Source: Streptomyces sp. NRRL WC-3626
GTDB taxonomy: Bacteria > Actinomycetota > Actinomycetes > Streptomycetales > Streptomycetaceae
Assembly (NCBI RefSeq): GCF_000718785.1
Contig: NZ_JOCA01000026.1
Span: forward strand, 48,290 to 112,289
Reading direction: 5' to 3'
DNA: 64,000 nt
Shown: positions 1-9,024 of the stretch, one piece after another
Layout of the letters: each line of letters starts with the position of its first letter
How positions within the stretch are numbered: the stretch's first letter is position 1
Notes under the pieces: generated by a model
Told to the model about the DNA's origin: nothing
Databases searched by the model: none
The model's input: only the letters and a program-made list of their open reading frames with translations
Program-made: the position numbers and the translations under genes

Positions 1-1
1 C

Positions 2-2632
2 GCCGCCGCGGACGCCGCCCTCACGGTCGGCGCGGTGGACCGGGACGACTCCCTCGCCGACTTCTCGAGCCGTGGCCCCCGGCCCGGTGACGCGGCCGTC
101 AAGCCCGACGTGACGGCGCCCGGTGTGGGCATCGTGGCCGCACGCGCCGCGGGCACCACCATGGGCGAGGTGGTCGACGCCCACTATGTCGCCGCCTCCG
201 GTACGTCGATGGCGACACCGCATGTGGCGGGCGCCGCGGCGCTGCTCGCCCAGCGGCACCCGGACTGGACCGCGGACCGCCTCAAGGACGCGCTGACCAG
301 CACCGCCCGCACCGTCGGCGGACAGCTCGTGACCGAGCAGGGCGGCGGCCGGGTGGACGTCGCGGCGGCCGTCCGGACGCCGGTCGTCGCCACCGCCACG
401 CTCGCCCTCGGCACGTACGGCGCCGACGACACCGGCACCGTCACGCGGACCGTGCGCTACACCAACACCTCCGCCGAGGACGTGACCCTCACGCTCGGCG
501 CGGAGCTGGCCACCTCCGGCGGCCGGCAGGTCGCCGACGGCGCGGTGGTCCCAGACCGCGGGAACGTCACCGTCCCGGCCGGCGGCACGGCCGAGGTGCC
601 GCTCACCGTGAATCCCGCCCGCGCGCAGCGCGGTGACTACTACGGCCATCTGACGGCCGCCTCGGCCGACGGCTCGGTCACCGTCCACACCACGCTGAGC
701 CTGATCGTCAACGGCCCCGTGCACAAGCTCAAGGTCGTCTCGTACGACAACGACGGCCGGCGGATCCACGCCCTGCCGACGGTGTGGGGCGCGAACGGCT
801 TCGTGGAGTACACGGACCGCGACAACGCCGTCGCCGAGGTCGAGGAGGGCACCTACCAGCTGACCTCCGGAGGCGTCGAGCGCGTCGACGGCAAGGAGGT
901 GCTGCGCCAGGTCGTCCTGCCCGAGATCAAGGTCACCAAGGACACCACCGTCGTCGTCGACCCGCGCAAGACGGTCAAGGTGGAGATCCGTACGCCCCGG
1001 CCCGCCGAACAGAGCGGCATCCTCAGCTATCAGACGTACCGGCAGATCGACGGCCACGGCTGGATCGACGGCACGATGTACTTCGACATCGCCGAGGCCC
1101 TGTACGTCAGTCCCACCGCAGAGGTCACCGACGGGATCTTCGAGTTCGCCTCGCGCTGGCAGCTCGTCGCGCCCCTGCTCGAAGCGGGCGTGGTCGGCGG
1201 CACCGAGGACCTCGGCGCCTACTACATGCCCCGCTCACCGCTGTTGGACCAGCGGGGCGAACGGCTGCGCGCCGTGGCCGCGGGCACCACGGACGCACCG
1301 GACTTCCGCCGCGCCCGCGGCAGGCTCGCCGTGGTGACCGACGAGGCGGGCGTGGCCGGGCCGGACCTGGCCGAGCGGGCCGCCGCGGCCGGCGCCCGCG
1401 CGGTGCTGGTGGTCCACTTCAACGACAACGGCTGGACCCGCTGGACGCCCGACGGCGAGCGCTGGAAGGTGCCCGTCGTCCGGGTCGGTGCCCGCACCGG
1501 CGCCGACCTGCTGAAGCGGATCGAGCGGCGATCCACCACCGTCGCCTTCGGCGGCACCGCCCGCAGCCCTTATCTGTACGACGTCATGCAGGTGTCCGAG
1601 CAGCGCATCCCGGACCGTGTGGTGCACACCGTGTCCGAGCGCAACAGCGCCGTCGTACGGTCCGTGTACGCGGACAACGGCGGGGTGGAGTGGGCGGCGG
1701 AGCAGCGGTTCGCCCGCCGGCCGTACCAGGACTTCGCCTGGCTGCAGTACACCCGTCATGTGCCGACCGCGTTCACACGCACCGAGTACGTCAGCTCGGG
1801 TACCACCGAGTGGGATCACGTGGTACTCCACCGGACCGTCGGTGATGTGGACACCCCGCTCAACAGCGGACTGGCGGACACGCCCCGCACCTACCGGGCC
1901 GGCGAGGAGGTACGCGAGACCTGGCAGGGCGCGGTGGTCCGGCCCTCCATTCCGCGCGCCGGGGTGCCGGCCACGACGCGGGACGGGAACGTACTGCGGC
2001 TGCGCATCCCGGAGTTCACCGACTCCGCGGCCGGCCACTGGTCCCGGCTGCTCGACGGCGGCACGGGCATCGGCGTACGGGCGCCGTCGACGGACACGGC
2101 CGACGCCGAGCTCTTCCGCGACGGCGAGAAGATCACCGGCCTGGCGGACGCGTGGCGGGACGTCGAGGTGCCGTCCGGTGCGGCGGACTACCGGCTGCGC
2201 CTGACGACCTCCCGCGAGTCCGCCGAGTGGGACTACGCCACGGCCACCGACACCTCCTGGACGTTCCGCTCCGGCCCGTCCGGGGAGGAGGCCCGGCTGC
2301 CGCTGCTGCAGGTCGACTACGACGTACCGGTCGACGCGCACAACGCCGTCGGTCCCGGCCGCGCGTACAGGCTGGGGCTGACGGTCCGCAACCAGGACGG
2401 GCTCGGCGCGCCGCGCGGGGTGCGCACGGTGGTGGAGGTGTCGTACGACGACGGCCGGCACTTCACCCGGGTTCCGGTCCGGGCGAAGGGCGAGAACGCC
2501 TTCTCGGCCGAGGTCAGGAGGCCGGCGGGCGTCCGGGGCGACACCCCCGTGACGCTCCGGGTCACCGCCGAGGACTCGGCCGGCAACTCGGTCCGGCAGA
2601 CCGTGACGCGGGCGTATCTGCACCGCGGCTGA
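2..2632 (+). CDS. S8 (subtilisin-type) serine peptidase, 5' end outside window
   Basis: The reading frame is already open at base 2 and gives 876 residues, so the signal peptide, propeptide and the catalytic Asp and His lie upstream. The catalytic Ser motif GTSMATPHVAG is at about bases 200-232, preceded by the usual FSSRGP and KPDVTAPG signatures. After the protease domain come about 700 residues of beta-rich sequence, including a PA-like insert (bases about 1315-1530, GRLAVVTDEAG) and Fn3-like segments near the end. The architecture is that of large secreted subtilases of Streptomyces. Substrate unknown. A 12-bp-stem hairpin follows the stop codon. The family call is secure; the export signal is not visible. 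Confidence 0.93.
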   Translation, partial: AAADAALTVGAVDRDDSLADFSSRGPRPGDAAVKPDVTAPGVGIVAARAAGTTMGEVVDAHYVAASGTSMATPHVAGAAALLAQRHPDWTADRLKDALTSTARTVGGQLVTEQGGGRVDVAAAVRTPVVATATLALGTYGADDTGTVTRTVRYTNTSAEDVTLTLGAELATSGGRQVADGAVVPDRGNVTVPAGGTAEVPLTVNPARAQRGDYYGHLTAASADGSVTVHTTLSLIVNGPVHKLKVVSYDNDGRRIHALPTVWGANGFVEYTDRDNAVAEVEEGTYQLTSGGVERVDGKEVLRQVVLPEIKVTKDTTVVVDPRKTVKVEIRTPRPAEQSGILSYQTYRQIDGHGWIDGTMYFDIAEALYVSPTAEVTDGIFEFASRWQLVAPLLEAGVVGGTEDLGAYYMPRSPLLDQRGERLRAVAAGTTDAPDFRRARGRLAVVTDEAGVAGPDLAERAAAAGARAVLVVHFNDNGWTRWTPDGERWKVPVVRVGARTGADLLKRIERRSTTVAFGGTARSPYLYDVMQVSEQRIPDRVVHTVSERNSAVVRSVYADNGGVEWAAEQRFARRPYQDFAWLQYTRHVPTAFTRTEYVSSGTTEWDHVVLHRTVGDVDTPLNSGLADTPRTYRAGEEVRETWQGAVVRPSIPRAGVPATTRDGNVLRLRIPEFTDSAAGHWSRLLDGGTGIGVRAPSTDTADAELFRDGEKITGLADAWRDVEVPSGAADYRLRLTTSRESAEWDYATATDTSWTFRSGPSGEEARLPLLQVDYDVPVDAHNAVGPGRAYRLGLTVRNQDGLGAPRGVRTVVEVSYDDGRHFTRVPVRAKGENAFSAEVRRPAGVRGDTPVTLRVTAEDSAGNSVRQTVTRAYLHRG

Positions 2633-2645
2633 CGAGCCGGGCGGG

Positions 2646-2687
2646 ACGGCGGTGGGAGCGGGCGGCGACGTCCGTTCCCACCGCCGT
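2646..2687 (+). terminator. Hairpin terminator after the S8 peptidase
   Basis: Perfect 12-bp arms, ACGGCGGTGGGA at 2646-2657 and its complement at 2676-2687, with an 18-base loop, starting 14 bases after the stop codon. There is no U-tract, as is common for actinobacterial terminators. Confidence 0.6.
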
Positions 2688-2703
2688 TCACACGGTGTTA
2701 TAC

Positions 2704-2742
2704 GGTATTCGACGGTTGAAGCGCTGCATGTCGTCGTATACC
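2704..2742. promoter_or_regulatory. Imperfect inverted repeat upstream of the HTH regulator
   Basis: GGTATTCGACG (2704-2714) and CGTCGTATACC (2732-2742) pair at 10 of 11 positions, directly upstream of the ribosome binding site of the next gene. This locally AT-richer patch could hold the promoter and an autoregulatory operator. No experimental support. Confidence 0.35.
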
Positions 2743-2753
2743 GGGAGGGCGCC

Positions 2754-3758
2754 GTGACGCTGGAGGCCGCCGGGGTCACCGGGCCCGAGGAGACCGTCTA
2801 CCGGCTGCTGGTGACCATGGGCCGGGCGACGGTGCGGGAGGTCGCCGACCGGGCCGGTCTGCCGGACGGCCATGCGCAGCGGCTGCTGGACGCCCTGGCA
2901 GCGAAGGGCATGATCAGCCAGAACGACGGGCTGCCGCGCCACTACCGCGCCACCCCTCCCGACGTGGCGCTGCTGCCCCGGCTCAAGCGCCGCGCCGACG
3001 CCCTCGACCTGGCCAGGGCGGAAGCGGCCGGACTGGTGGAGAGCTACCGCGAGACGATGCGCCGGGGCGACGCGGGGCAGCTCATCGAGGTCATCACGGG
3101 CGCCGAGGCGCTGCGCCAGCATCTGCGGCAGATCCAGGACGGCGCGCGCGACGAGATGCTGTGGTTCTGCAAGGCGCAGTACGTGGCGATGCCGTCCGGC
3201 AGCAACCGGGCCGAGTACGAGGCGCTGGAACGGGGCGTGCGCTACCGGGTGCTGTACGAGAAGGCCTTCTTCGACGACGAGGGCGCCGTCGATAACGTTG
3301 TCGAGGGCGTGCGGGCCGGGGAGCTGGCACGGGCCGTGCCGCATCTGCCGCTGCGGCTCGCGGTGGCGGACCGGGCGATCGCCGTCTGCCCGCTGGTGCC
3401 GGGCGGTCCGCACGGCAGCCCGGACGAGCCCACGTCCGCGCTGGTGCGCGACAGCAATCTGCTGGCGGCCCTGATCGCGCTCTTCGAGCGGTACTGGGAG
3501 GACGCCGTACCGCTGGTCGTGGACGACACCGGCTCGGTGGCGGGCACCGACGGCGCCGGCCCGGCCGACTCCCTCACCGCCACCGACCGGCGTCTGCTGG
3601 CCCTGCTGGTGGCGGGGGTGACGGACAAGGCGGTCGCCAGTCAGATGGGGCTCAGCCGGCGCACCGTGCAGCGGCGCATCCAGCGGATGATGGAACTGGC
3701 CGGGGCGACGACCCGGATGCAGCTCGCCTGGCAGGCGGCCCGGCGCGGCTGGCTGTGA
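2754..3758 (+). CDS. TrmB/LuxR-type helix-turn-helix transcriptional regulator
   Basis: A 334-residue regulator. Residues about 10-60 form a winged-helix TrmB-like domain (TVREVADRAGLPDGHAQRLL). The middle is a ligand-binding-like region of the type found next to TrmB domains. The last ~65 residues are a LuxR-type HTH (LTATDRRLLALLVAGVTDK then SRRTVQRRIQ). I chose the GTG at 2754 because GGGAGG lies 5 bases before it; an ATG-like frame extends to 2652 but crosses the terminator hairpin. Regulators of this build often sit beside secreted S8 peptidases in Streptomyces, so it may control the upstream protease; that is inference. It converges on the LtrA gene. Confidence 0.85.
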   Translation: MTLEAAGVTGPEETVYRLLVTMGRATVREVADRAGLPDGHAQRLLDALAAKGMISQNDGLPRHYRATPPDVALLPRLKRRADALDLARAEAAGLVESYRETMRRGDAGQLIEVITGAEALRQHLRQIQDGARDEMLWFCKAQYVAMPSGSNRAEYEALERGVRYRVLYEKAFFDDEGAVDNVVEGVRAGELARAVPHLPLRLAVADRAIAVCPLVPGGPHGSPDEPTSALVRDSNLLAALIALFERYWEDAVPLVVDDTGSVAGTDGAGPADSLTATDRRLLALLVAGVTDKAVASQMGLSRRTVQRRIQRMMELAGATTRMQLAWQAARRGWL

Positions 3759-3767
3759 ACCGCCGCC

Positions 3768-5054
3768 TCACCCGGCACCGAGGGCGCGCAGCATCCTGCG
3801 CTGGTGACGGTGGCCGACCGTCTCGTAGCCGACCACGGTGACGAACGGGGCGAGCATCACCACCAGCAGACACACCGCCGTCCCCACCCCGGCCACCGCG
3901 AGGAGCACCGCAGCGAGGAGCACCGCGAGGGTGAGGGAGATCAGCAGCAGATGGAACCGGTCCCCCGCCGACAGCAGCAGGGTGTGCAGCAGATAGACCA
4001 TCAGCAGGTAGACCCCGACCGGGACGGCCAGTGACAGCACCACGGCCACCTCGCCGATCCTCGCGTGGTGCTCCAGGTACAGGCCGGCCACATGCAGTCC
4101 CGCGCCGGCGCCCGCGATGCCCATGAACAGCGGGATGTGGCCGTAGCCGAAGAGATAGCCCCGGCCGCGCCGGCGGGCCAGGATCGGGCCGAACGGTGTG
4201 GTGAAGTACACCCACCACATGCCGAACGTCAGCCCCACACCGGCGACCACGACGGCGATCGCGTTCGCGCTCCAGTCCGTGCCGGTCTCGCCGCCGAGCA
4301 GGTCACCGGACGAGGCCACGGTGCCGACGACTCCCTCGCCGAGCGTGATGATCGCGAACAGGCTGTACCGTTCCGCGACATGGTGCGGGTGCCAGGGCGT
4401 GCCGCCGGAGCGGCCCTGTGCGAGCAGCGGCAGCAGCAGCTCCACGGCCCCCAGCACGGCGAAGGCGACGAACGCCACCGCGAGGGTCAGATGGGTGAAC
4501 GAGATCGCGATCCAGCCGAGCTGGACCAGGACGACCCAGCGGATGTTCCGCATCCCCACGTCGTGGAAGGGCGGCGACTCACGGGCCGCGCGCCACCACT
4601 GCAGCACCATGGCGATCCGGATCACGACGTACCCGAGGACCATGGCGCGCAGTTCCAGGTACTCGCCCTCCTCGATGGAGTGGAACATGGCGGGCAGGCC
4701 GAGGGAGAAGACGACCACGCCGACCATCTGCACCATGGTCAGGGCCCGGTAGTGCCAGTCGTCGGTGGCGAAGGCGGAGGAGAACCAGCTGAAGCTGATC
4801 CAGGCGACGCTGATGGCGAACATCGCCAGGACGAAGGCGCCGACGGCTTCGAGCGCGTGGTCCTCGGCGAACATCTCGGCGAAGTGGGAGGCCGCGGTGC
4901 CCACCGCCACCACGAACGTCAGATCGAACAGCAGCTCGAGGGGGGTGGCGGTCCTGCCCGGTTCCGCCGGGTCACGGCCGGTCATGGGTGTTCTGCTGTG
5001 CGCCAGCCTGCCGCCTTCGGCGTCGGCGGGCGCGGGGTGTCCGGGGTCGGTCAT
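3768..5054 (-). CDS. Low temperature requirement protein A (LtrA) family membrane protein
   Basis: 428 residues with about ten to twelve hydrophobic segments and the family's N-terminal signature PLELLFDLTFVVAV, followed by an acidic-aromatic first helix. LtrA proteins are polytopic membrane proteins of poorly known function, first linked to growth of Listeria at low temperature. Start: the ATG at 5054 gives the usual short hydrophilic N-terminus (MTDPGHPAP); in-frame ATGs at 5063 and 5084 are possible and none has a clear Shine-Dalgarno sequence. It is a single gene, convergent with the HTH regulator ten bases away. Confidence 0.85.
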   Translation of the reverse strand: MTDPGHPAPADAEGGRLAHSRTPMTGRDPAEPGRTATPLELLFDLTFVVAVGTAASHFAEMFAEDHALEAVGAFVLAMFAISVAWISFSWFSSAFATDDWHYRALTMVQMVGVVVFSLGLPAMFHSIEEGEYLELRAMVLGYVVIRIAMVLQWWRAARESPPFHDVGMRNIRWVVLVQLGWIAISFTHLTLAVAFVAFAVLGAVELLLPLLAQGRSGGTPWHPHHVAERYSLFAIITLGEGVVGTVASSGDLLGGETGTDWSANAIAVVVAGVGLTFGMWWVYFTTPFGPILARRRGRGYLFGYGHIPLFMGIAGAGAGLHVAGLYLEHHARIGEVAVVLSLAVPVGVYLLMVYLLHTLLLSAGDRFHLLLISLTLAVLLAAVLLAVAGVGTAVCLLVVMLAPFVTVVGYETVGHRHQRRMLRALGAG

Positions 5055-5156
5055 GAGCAGCATGATGACGTATGCGCGCCACATCCCCGCCGGCCTCGGC
5101 GAACCGGGCGTCGTACGGCCGTGCCGTCCTACGACGCCCGGTGCCGACGCGGGCCG

Positions 5157-5972
5157 CTACGGTTTGCGGGCGATCGCTCCGTACATCGCGATGTCCTCGT
5201 CGCGGATGCCCTGTTCTCCGGTGCCGTCCGGATGCCACTTGTGGACCTGGACGATCCCAGGACCGGTGAGCTCGAGGCCCTCGAAGAACTCGTGCGCCTC
5301 GTCGATGGTGCGCAGCCGCATCGGCATGTCGCGGGCCGCGTACTCGCGGGCCACCCGCCCCACCTCCTCGGGCGCGAACTCCGCGGTGCCGATGGTCATG
5401 GCGAGGTGGCTGCCGGAGGGCAGGGGCTCCAGCAGGCGCCGGACGATGCCGACGGCGTCGTCCTCGTCGAGGACGAAGTGGACGATGGCGATGACCGTCA
5501 GCGCCACCGGCCGGTCCAGATCGAGGGTCTCCCGCAGTTCGGGGGCGGCCAGGATGGTCGCCGGGTCGCGGAAGTCCGCCTCGATGTACGCCGTCCTGCC
5601 CTCCGGTGTGCTGGCCAGCAGTCCCTGGGAGAGGGTGAGGACGATGGGGTCGTTGTCGACGTAGACCACGCGTGACCCGGGCGCCGCCGACTGGGCGATC
5701 TCGTGCAGGTTCGGGGAGGTGGGTATGCCGGTGCCGACGTCGAGGAACTGGCGCATCCCGGCCTCTTCGACGAGCCACCGCACCGCCCGGTTCATCCAGT
5801 CCCGGTTGGCGCGCATGTGGACGGGCAGGGCGGGCCACTCCCGGGCCATGGCGTCGCCGGCCTCCTGGTCCGCCGGGTAGTAGTCCTTGCCGCCGAGGAT
5901 GTAGTCGTAGATCCGCGCGGAGTGCGCGTTCTCGGTGTCGATCCGGTCGGCCGGCCATCCGTTCTCGGGCAC
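5157..5972 (-). CDS. SAM-dependent methyltransferase, DUF574 (SAV2177-like) family
   Basis: 271 residues matching the actinobacterial DUF574 / Methyltransf_19 family. The N-terminal signature is ARIYDYILGGKDYYPADQEA. A SAM-binding motif I variant (FLDVGTGIPTSPNLHE) follows at about residues 90-105 and an acidic motif II (VVYVDNDPIV). Substrates of this family are generally unknown. It starts at GTG with AAGGAG seven bases upstream. The gene lies just downstream of the XRE-DUF5753 regulator on the same strand (49-bp gap), a partnership seen repeatedly in streptomycetes, often together with an RsbW-like ATPase as here. Confidence 0.9.
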   Translation of the reverse strand: MPENGWPADRIDTENAHSARIYDYILGGKDYYPADQEAGDAMAREWPALPVHMRANRDWMNRAVRWLVEEAGMRQFLDVGTGIPTSPNLHEIAQSAAPGSRVVYVDNDPIVLTLSQGLLASTPEGRTAYIEADFRDPATILAAPELRETLDLDRPVALTVIAIVHFVLDEDDAVGIVRRLLEPLPSGSHLAMTIGTAEFAPEEVGRVAREYAARDMPMRLRTIDEAHEFFEGLELTGPGIVQVHKWHPDGTGEQGIRDEDIAMYGAIARKP

Positions 5973-6021
5973 CTCGGGTCTCCTTCACAGGTCGTGGGCG
6001 GTGGGTGGGGACGGGGCGCGG

Positions 6022-6897
6022 TCAGAGGTCCTTGCGGATCCGTTCGAGAACGGCCTCGGTCGCGGTGGCGGGCGGCGCCTGGGCACCGGCCCGGTCGAGT
6101 GCCTCGCGGTACACGACGACGTCGTCGGCCTTGTCGAGATAGACGGCGCCCACCAGAGCGTCGAGGTAGACGACATCGGGCAGTTCACGCGCCCGGAAGC
6201 GGAAGAGCTGGAACGAACCGGCGCGCAGGGCCGGGTGGGGGCCGCCCGCGAACGGCGTGATCTGCAGTGTCACCTGCGGCAGGCGCTGGAGTTCGATGAG
6301 GTGGCCGATCTGGGCGCGCATCACGTCCGGGCCGCCGACCGGCCAGCGGAGCACGGTCTCGTCCATCACCACCCACACCGTCGGCGGTGTGTCCCGGCCG
6401 AGCAGTTCCTGCCGGCGCATCCGCAGGGCGATCCGTCGCTCGGTGGCCTCGGGGCGGGCGTGCGGGTTGCCGGCGGCCAGCAGGGCGCGGGCGTAGGCCT
6501 CGGTCTGCAGCAGTCCGTGCACGAACTGGCCCTCGTAGGCGCGGATCTGCCAGGCCGCCTGTTCCAGGCTCAGATAGGCGGCGAACCAGTCCGGCATCAC
6601 GTCGCGGTACGTGTGCCACCAGCCGCGCTTGTTGGCCTCGCGGGCCGACTTCAGGAAGGTGTCGATCTCCTGACGGTCCGTCACGCCGTAGACGTGGAGC
6701 AGCTTCTCGGTGTCGGCGAGACGGAGCCGGGCGACCTTGGCGGCCTCCATCCGGCGGATCGTGGAGTGGCTGACCCCGATGGCCGTTCCGGCCTCCTCGT
6801 AGGTGAGGCCGGCCCGGGTCCGCAACTCCTCGAGCCGCCGGCCGAGGATCATGCGCAGGACGGAGGGGGCACCGCCCCAGTCGGTCTCCGCGGTCAT
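6022..6897 (-). CDS. XRE-family HTH regulator with DUF5753 (Scr1-like) domain
   Basis: 291 residues. An N-terminal Cro/C1-type HTH (residues about 15-70: LRTRAGLTYEEAGTAIGVSH then STIRRMEAAK) is followed by a DUF5753 domain (about 100-280; AYEGQFVHGLLQTEAYARAL). Such proteins usually pair with a small partner gene and are described as Scr1-type antitoxin-like regulators. The ATG at 6897 has GAGGAGG six bases upstream; the longer frame to 7086 is not needed. It is divergent from an RsbW-like ATPase gene and co-directional with the DUF574 methyltransferase. No DUF397 small protein is visible next to it, which is slightly unusual. Confidence 0.9.
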   Translation of the reverse strand: MTAETDWGGAPSVLRMILGRRLEELRTRAGLTYEEAGTAIGVSHSTIRRMEAAKVARLRLADTEKLLHVYGVTDRQEIDTFLKSAREANKRGWWHTYRDVMPDWFAAYLSLEQAAWQIRAYEGQFVHGLLQTEAYARALLAAGNPHARPEATERRIALRMRRQELLGRDTPPTVWVVMDETVLRWPVGGPDVMRAQIGHLIELQRLPQVTLQITPFAGGPHPALRAGSFQLFRFRARELPDVVYLDALVGAVYLDKADDVVVYREALDRAGAQAPPATATEAVLERIRKDL

Positions 6898-7109
6898 GCC
6901 CCGCCTCCTCACATCGGATGTTCGAGGCTCACTGTCCCGGTGGACGGAAGCAGCATGCACGGAGCGAGCTGCAATTTTCAACTCGCCTGTTGCGAGCGGC
7001 CGTTGGCGAGTGCCAGAGTGTGCGCACCGTCCTGCGGCGGCCCGCCGAAGGGCCGGGCGGGACCGGCCGGCCGACCCCCGGCGCACAGTCCGACGAAAGG
7101 CCTACGGAG

Positions 7110-7604
7110 ATGGCTCGCCTCCCCTTACCCAGGCCGTCGTACCCCGCCGGACACGAGCACTCCTCCCCCAGACCGCCCGGAGGCGAGCCGGCGGCCCCCG
7201 GCCGTCTCGCCTCCGGGCTCCGTACGTTCGACCTGCCGGCGACCGCCGCCTCGGTCGGCGCCGCCCGCGCCGGCGTGCGTGAGCTGCTCAGGGCGTGGGA
7301 CGTCGCCGACGAGGTGCGTGACAACGCTGTCATCGTGACGTCGGAGCTCGTCACCAACGCGCTCACCCACGCGGCGGGCGACCGCGTCGTCTGCCGCGTG
7401 CGGCTGCTGGCCGGCCGCGTCCGCATCGAGGTCGAGGACGAGGCCCGCGGCCCGGACCTGCCCATGCTCCGCCGCCCCGGCCCCGACGACCAGAGCGGCC
7501 GCGGCCTCCTCCTGGTCGACGCCCTCAGCGACGACTGGGCGGTGACCCGCACACCGGGACAGCCGGGCCGCACGGTCTGGGCAGCCCTCGACACCCGAAC
7601 CTGA
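7110..7604 (+). CDS. RsbW-like ATP-binding (HATPase_c_2) regulatory protein
   Basis: 164 residues with a GHKL ATPase fold: N box VTSELVTNALTHA (about residue 80), a G1-like EVEDEARGPDLP, and the G2 motif GRGLLLVDALSDDWAV. These stand-alone histidine-kinase-like ATPases act in Streptomyces as anti-sigma factors or partners of SpoIIE phosphatases and STAS antagonists. Start at the ATG at 7110, which is preceded by AAAGG and GGAG; the frame upstream to 6918 has no coding character. It is divergent from the XRE-DUF5753 gene, 212 bp apart, so they may share regulation. Confidence 0.88.
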   Translation: MARLPLPRPSYPAGHEHSSPRPPGGEPAAPGRLASGLRTFDLPATAASVGAARAGVRELLRAWDVADEVRDNAVIVTSELVTNALTHAAGDRVVCRVRLLAGRVRIEVEDEARGPDLPMLRRPGPDDQSGRGLLLVDALSDDWAVTRTPGQPGRTVWAALDTRT

Positions 7605-7647
7605 CCCGCTGGACGTCCTCATCGTCATGCGGAGGGCGAGCGCCACC

Positions 7648-7809
7648 GTGCCGTTCATGGACCGGCGCCGGCCGAACCCGGAGGACCGGCAGGCCCACCT
7701 CTCGGCCGTGCGGAAGCTGTTGTCGGGTGACGCGACCGTCGAGGAGGCGCCGAGGAGCACGGACGCCGTCGTCGACGGGGGCGGACGCTCCCGTCGGCCC
7801 GGATCGGTG
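7648..7809 (+). pseudogene. 5' fragment of an unrecognised ORF, cut at the glycosyltransferase stop codon
   Basis: From the GTG at 7648 (GGAGGG upstream) or the ATG at 7657 about 45 codons have almost perfect GC3 bias and a protein-like translation (MDRRRPNPEDRQAHLSAVRK). The bias vanishes at about 7800, exactly where the antisense glycosyltransferase gene ends; the frame runs on to 8610 only as its shadow. I read this as the beginning of a gene whose 3' part was lost, for instance when the neighbouring cassette arrived. Function unknown. Confidence 0.4.
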
Positions 7810-9024
7810 TCATCCCCCGGTCAGCCGCCGGACGGCCTCGAGGGTACGGCGGGCCCCGTTCTCGGTCGCCAGATGGCATGCCACCCTTGCCGCCGCTCTG
7901 CTGTACGCCTGCTTCCTCACCGCTTGCCCGAGTGCGCCGGCCAGCCGTTCGGCGGTGAGGGACCGGAAGGGGATCGGTGCGGTGGCTGCGCCGAGGGCGG
8001 CGAGCCGCCCCGCCCAGAACGGCTGGTCCGCGGTCACCGGCACGGTGACCGCCGGCACCCCGGCGCGCAGCGCGGCGGCGGAGGTGCCGGCCCCGCCGTG
8101 GTGGACAACCGCGGCCAGCCGTGGAAACAGCAGGGCGTGCGGTACGTCCCCGATGGTGAGCACGTCGTCCCCGTCGGCGGCGAGCCCGGCGCTGCCGGCC
8201 TGGAGGATCCCCCGCAGTCCGGCACGGCGCAGGGCGCGCACGGCGATCTCGCTCAGCCGTTCCCCGTCTCCGGACGCCATGCTCCCGAAGCCGATGAGGA
8301 CGGGCCGTGGGCCCGCCGACAGGAAGTCCTCGAGCCGGGAGGGCAGCCGCTCGGCCGGGTCGTGGTGGGGCCACCAGTTGCCCACGACCTCCAGGCCGGG
8401 GCGCCAGTCGGAGGGACGCGGCACCAGGGCCGTACTGAAGCCGTACAGGATCGGCCAGTTCGCCCGCTCCTGTCGCCGGCGCGTCTCGGAGGGGGAGGCA
8501 GGGGGAAGGCCGAGACGCCGGCGCAGCTGTGCGACCGCCGGTTCGTAGACGCGGTCGGCCATCCGCAGGGCGAAGCGTCCGGTCGCCCGGTTGGCGAGCC
8601 GGCCCAGTGAGCGGGAGCCGGTCACGACGGGCGGGAAGTCGCCGGTCGGCTCGGTGGGCTGGAGGTGGACGCCGAGGCTCGGTGTGCCCATCGCCTCGGT
8701 GAGGTGCCAGCCGAGCGGGGCCGTGGTGGTCGACAGCAGGAGCAGGTCCGTGCCCTTGTCCACCGCGTCCGCGAAGCCCTGGCCCAGTTCGGTGACGAAC
8801 GCGGCAGCGGTCCGCATCAGCTCACGTCCGCCCGTGCCGCCGCCGCGCATGCGTGTGTCGGCGGGCAGGCCGCGGAATTCCAGCCCCGCGTCGTGCGCGA
8901 GGGGTGCGAACGTGTCGGTGGCGGCGAGGACCACGTCGTACCCGGCCCGGCGCAGTTCGCGTCCCAGCCCCGTGTACGGCGCGACGTCGCCGCGTGATCC
9001 GGCCGCGGCGATCGTGATCCTCAT
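7810..9024 (-). CDS. MGT/GT1-type glycosyltransferase (macrolide-glycosyltransferase-like)
   Basis: 404 residues of a GT-B fold UDP-sugar transferase. N-terminal MRITIAAAGSRGDVAPYTGL is the acceptor-domain signature of GT1 enzymes. The donor-domain signature is near residue 300-330: ALLFPRLAAVVHHGGAGTSA followed by AALRAGVPAVTVP and QPFWAGRLAALG. Relatives glycosylate macrolides, sterols or other lipophilic natural products. Its ATG overlaps the stop of the MerR-TipAS gene upstream by four bases (ATGA), so the two are translationally coupled. This suggests a drug-inducible glycosyltransferase, possibly a resistance or modification enzyme; the acceptor cannot be read from sequence. Confidence 0.9.
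   Translation of the reverse strand: MRITIAAAGSRGDVAPYTGLGRELRRAGYDVVLAATDTFAPLAHDAGLEFRGLPADTRMRGGGTGGRELMRTAAAFVTELGQGFADAVDKGTDLLLLSTTTAPLGWHLTEAMGTPSLGVHLQPTEPTGDFPPVVTGSRSLGRLANRATGRFALRMADRVYEPAVAQLRRRLGLPPASPSETRRRQERANWPILYGFSTALVPRPSDWRPGLEVVGNWWPHHDPAERLPSRLEDFLSAGPRPVLIGFGSMASGDGERLSEIAVRALRRAGLRGILQAGSAGLAADGDDVLTIGDVPHALLFPRLAAVVHHGGAGTSAAALRAGVPAVTVPVTADQPFWAGRLAALGAATAPIPFRSLTAERLAGALGQAVRKQAYSRAAARVACHLATENGARRTLEAVRRLTGG

Noticed and set aside
1235-2779. Long minus-strand ORF of 514 codons opposite the S8 peptidase
   Set aside because: It is a GC-rich shadow; the plus strand shows clear subtilase motifs and codon bias.
4065-5675. Plus-strand ORF of 536 codons opposite LtrA and the DUF574 methyltransferase
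   Set aside because: Low-complexity Arg/Gly/His-rich translation spanning two genes; a shadow.
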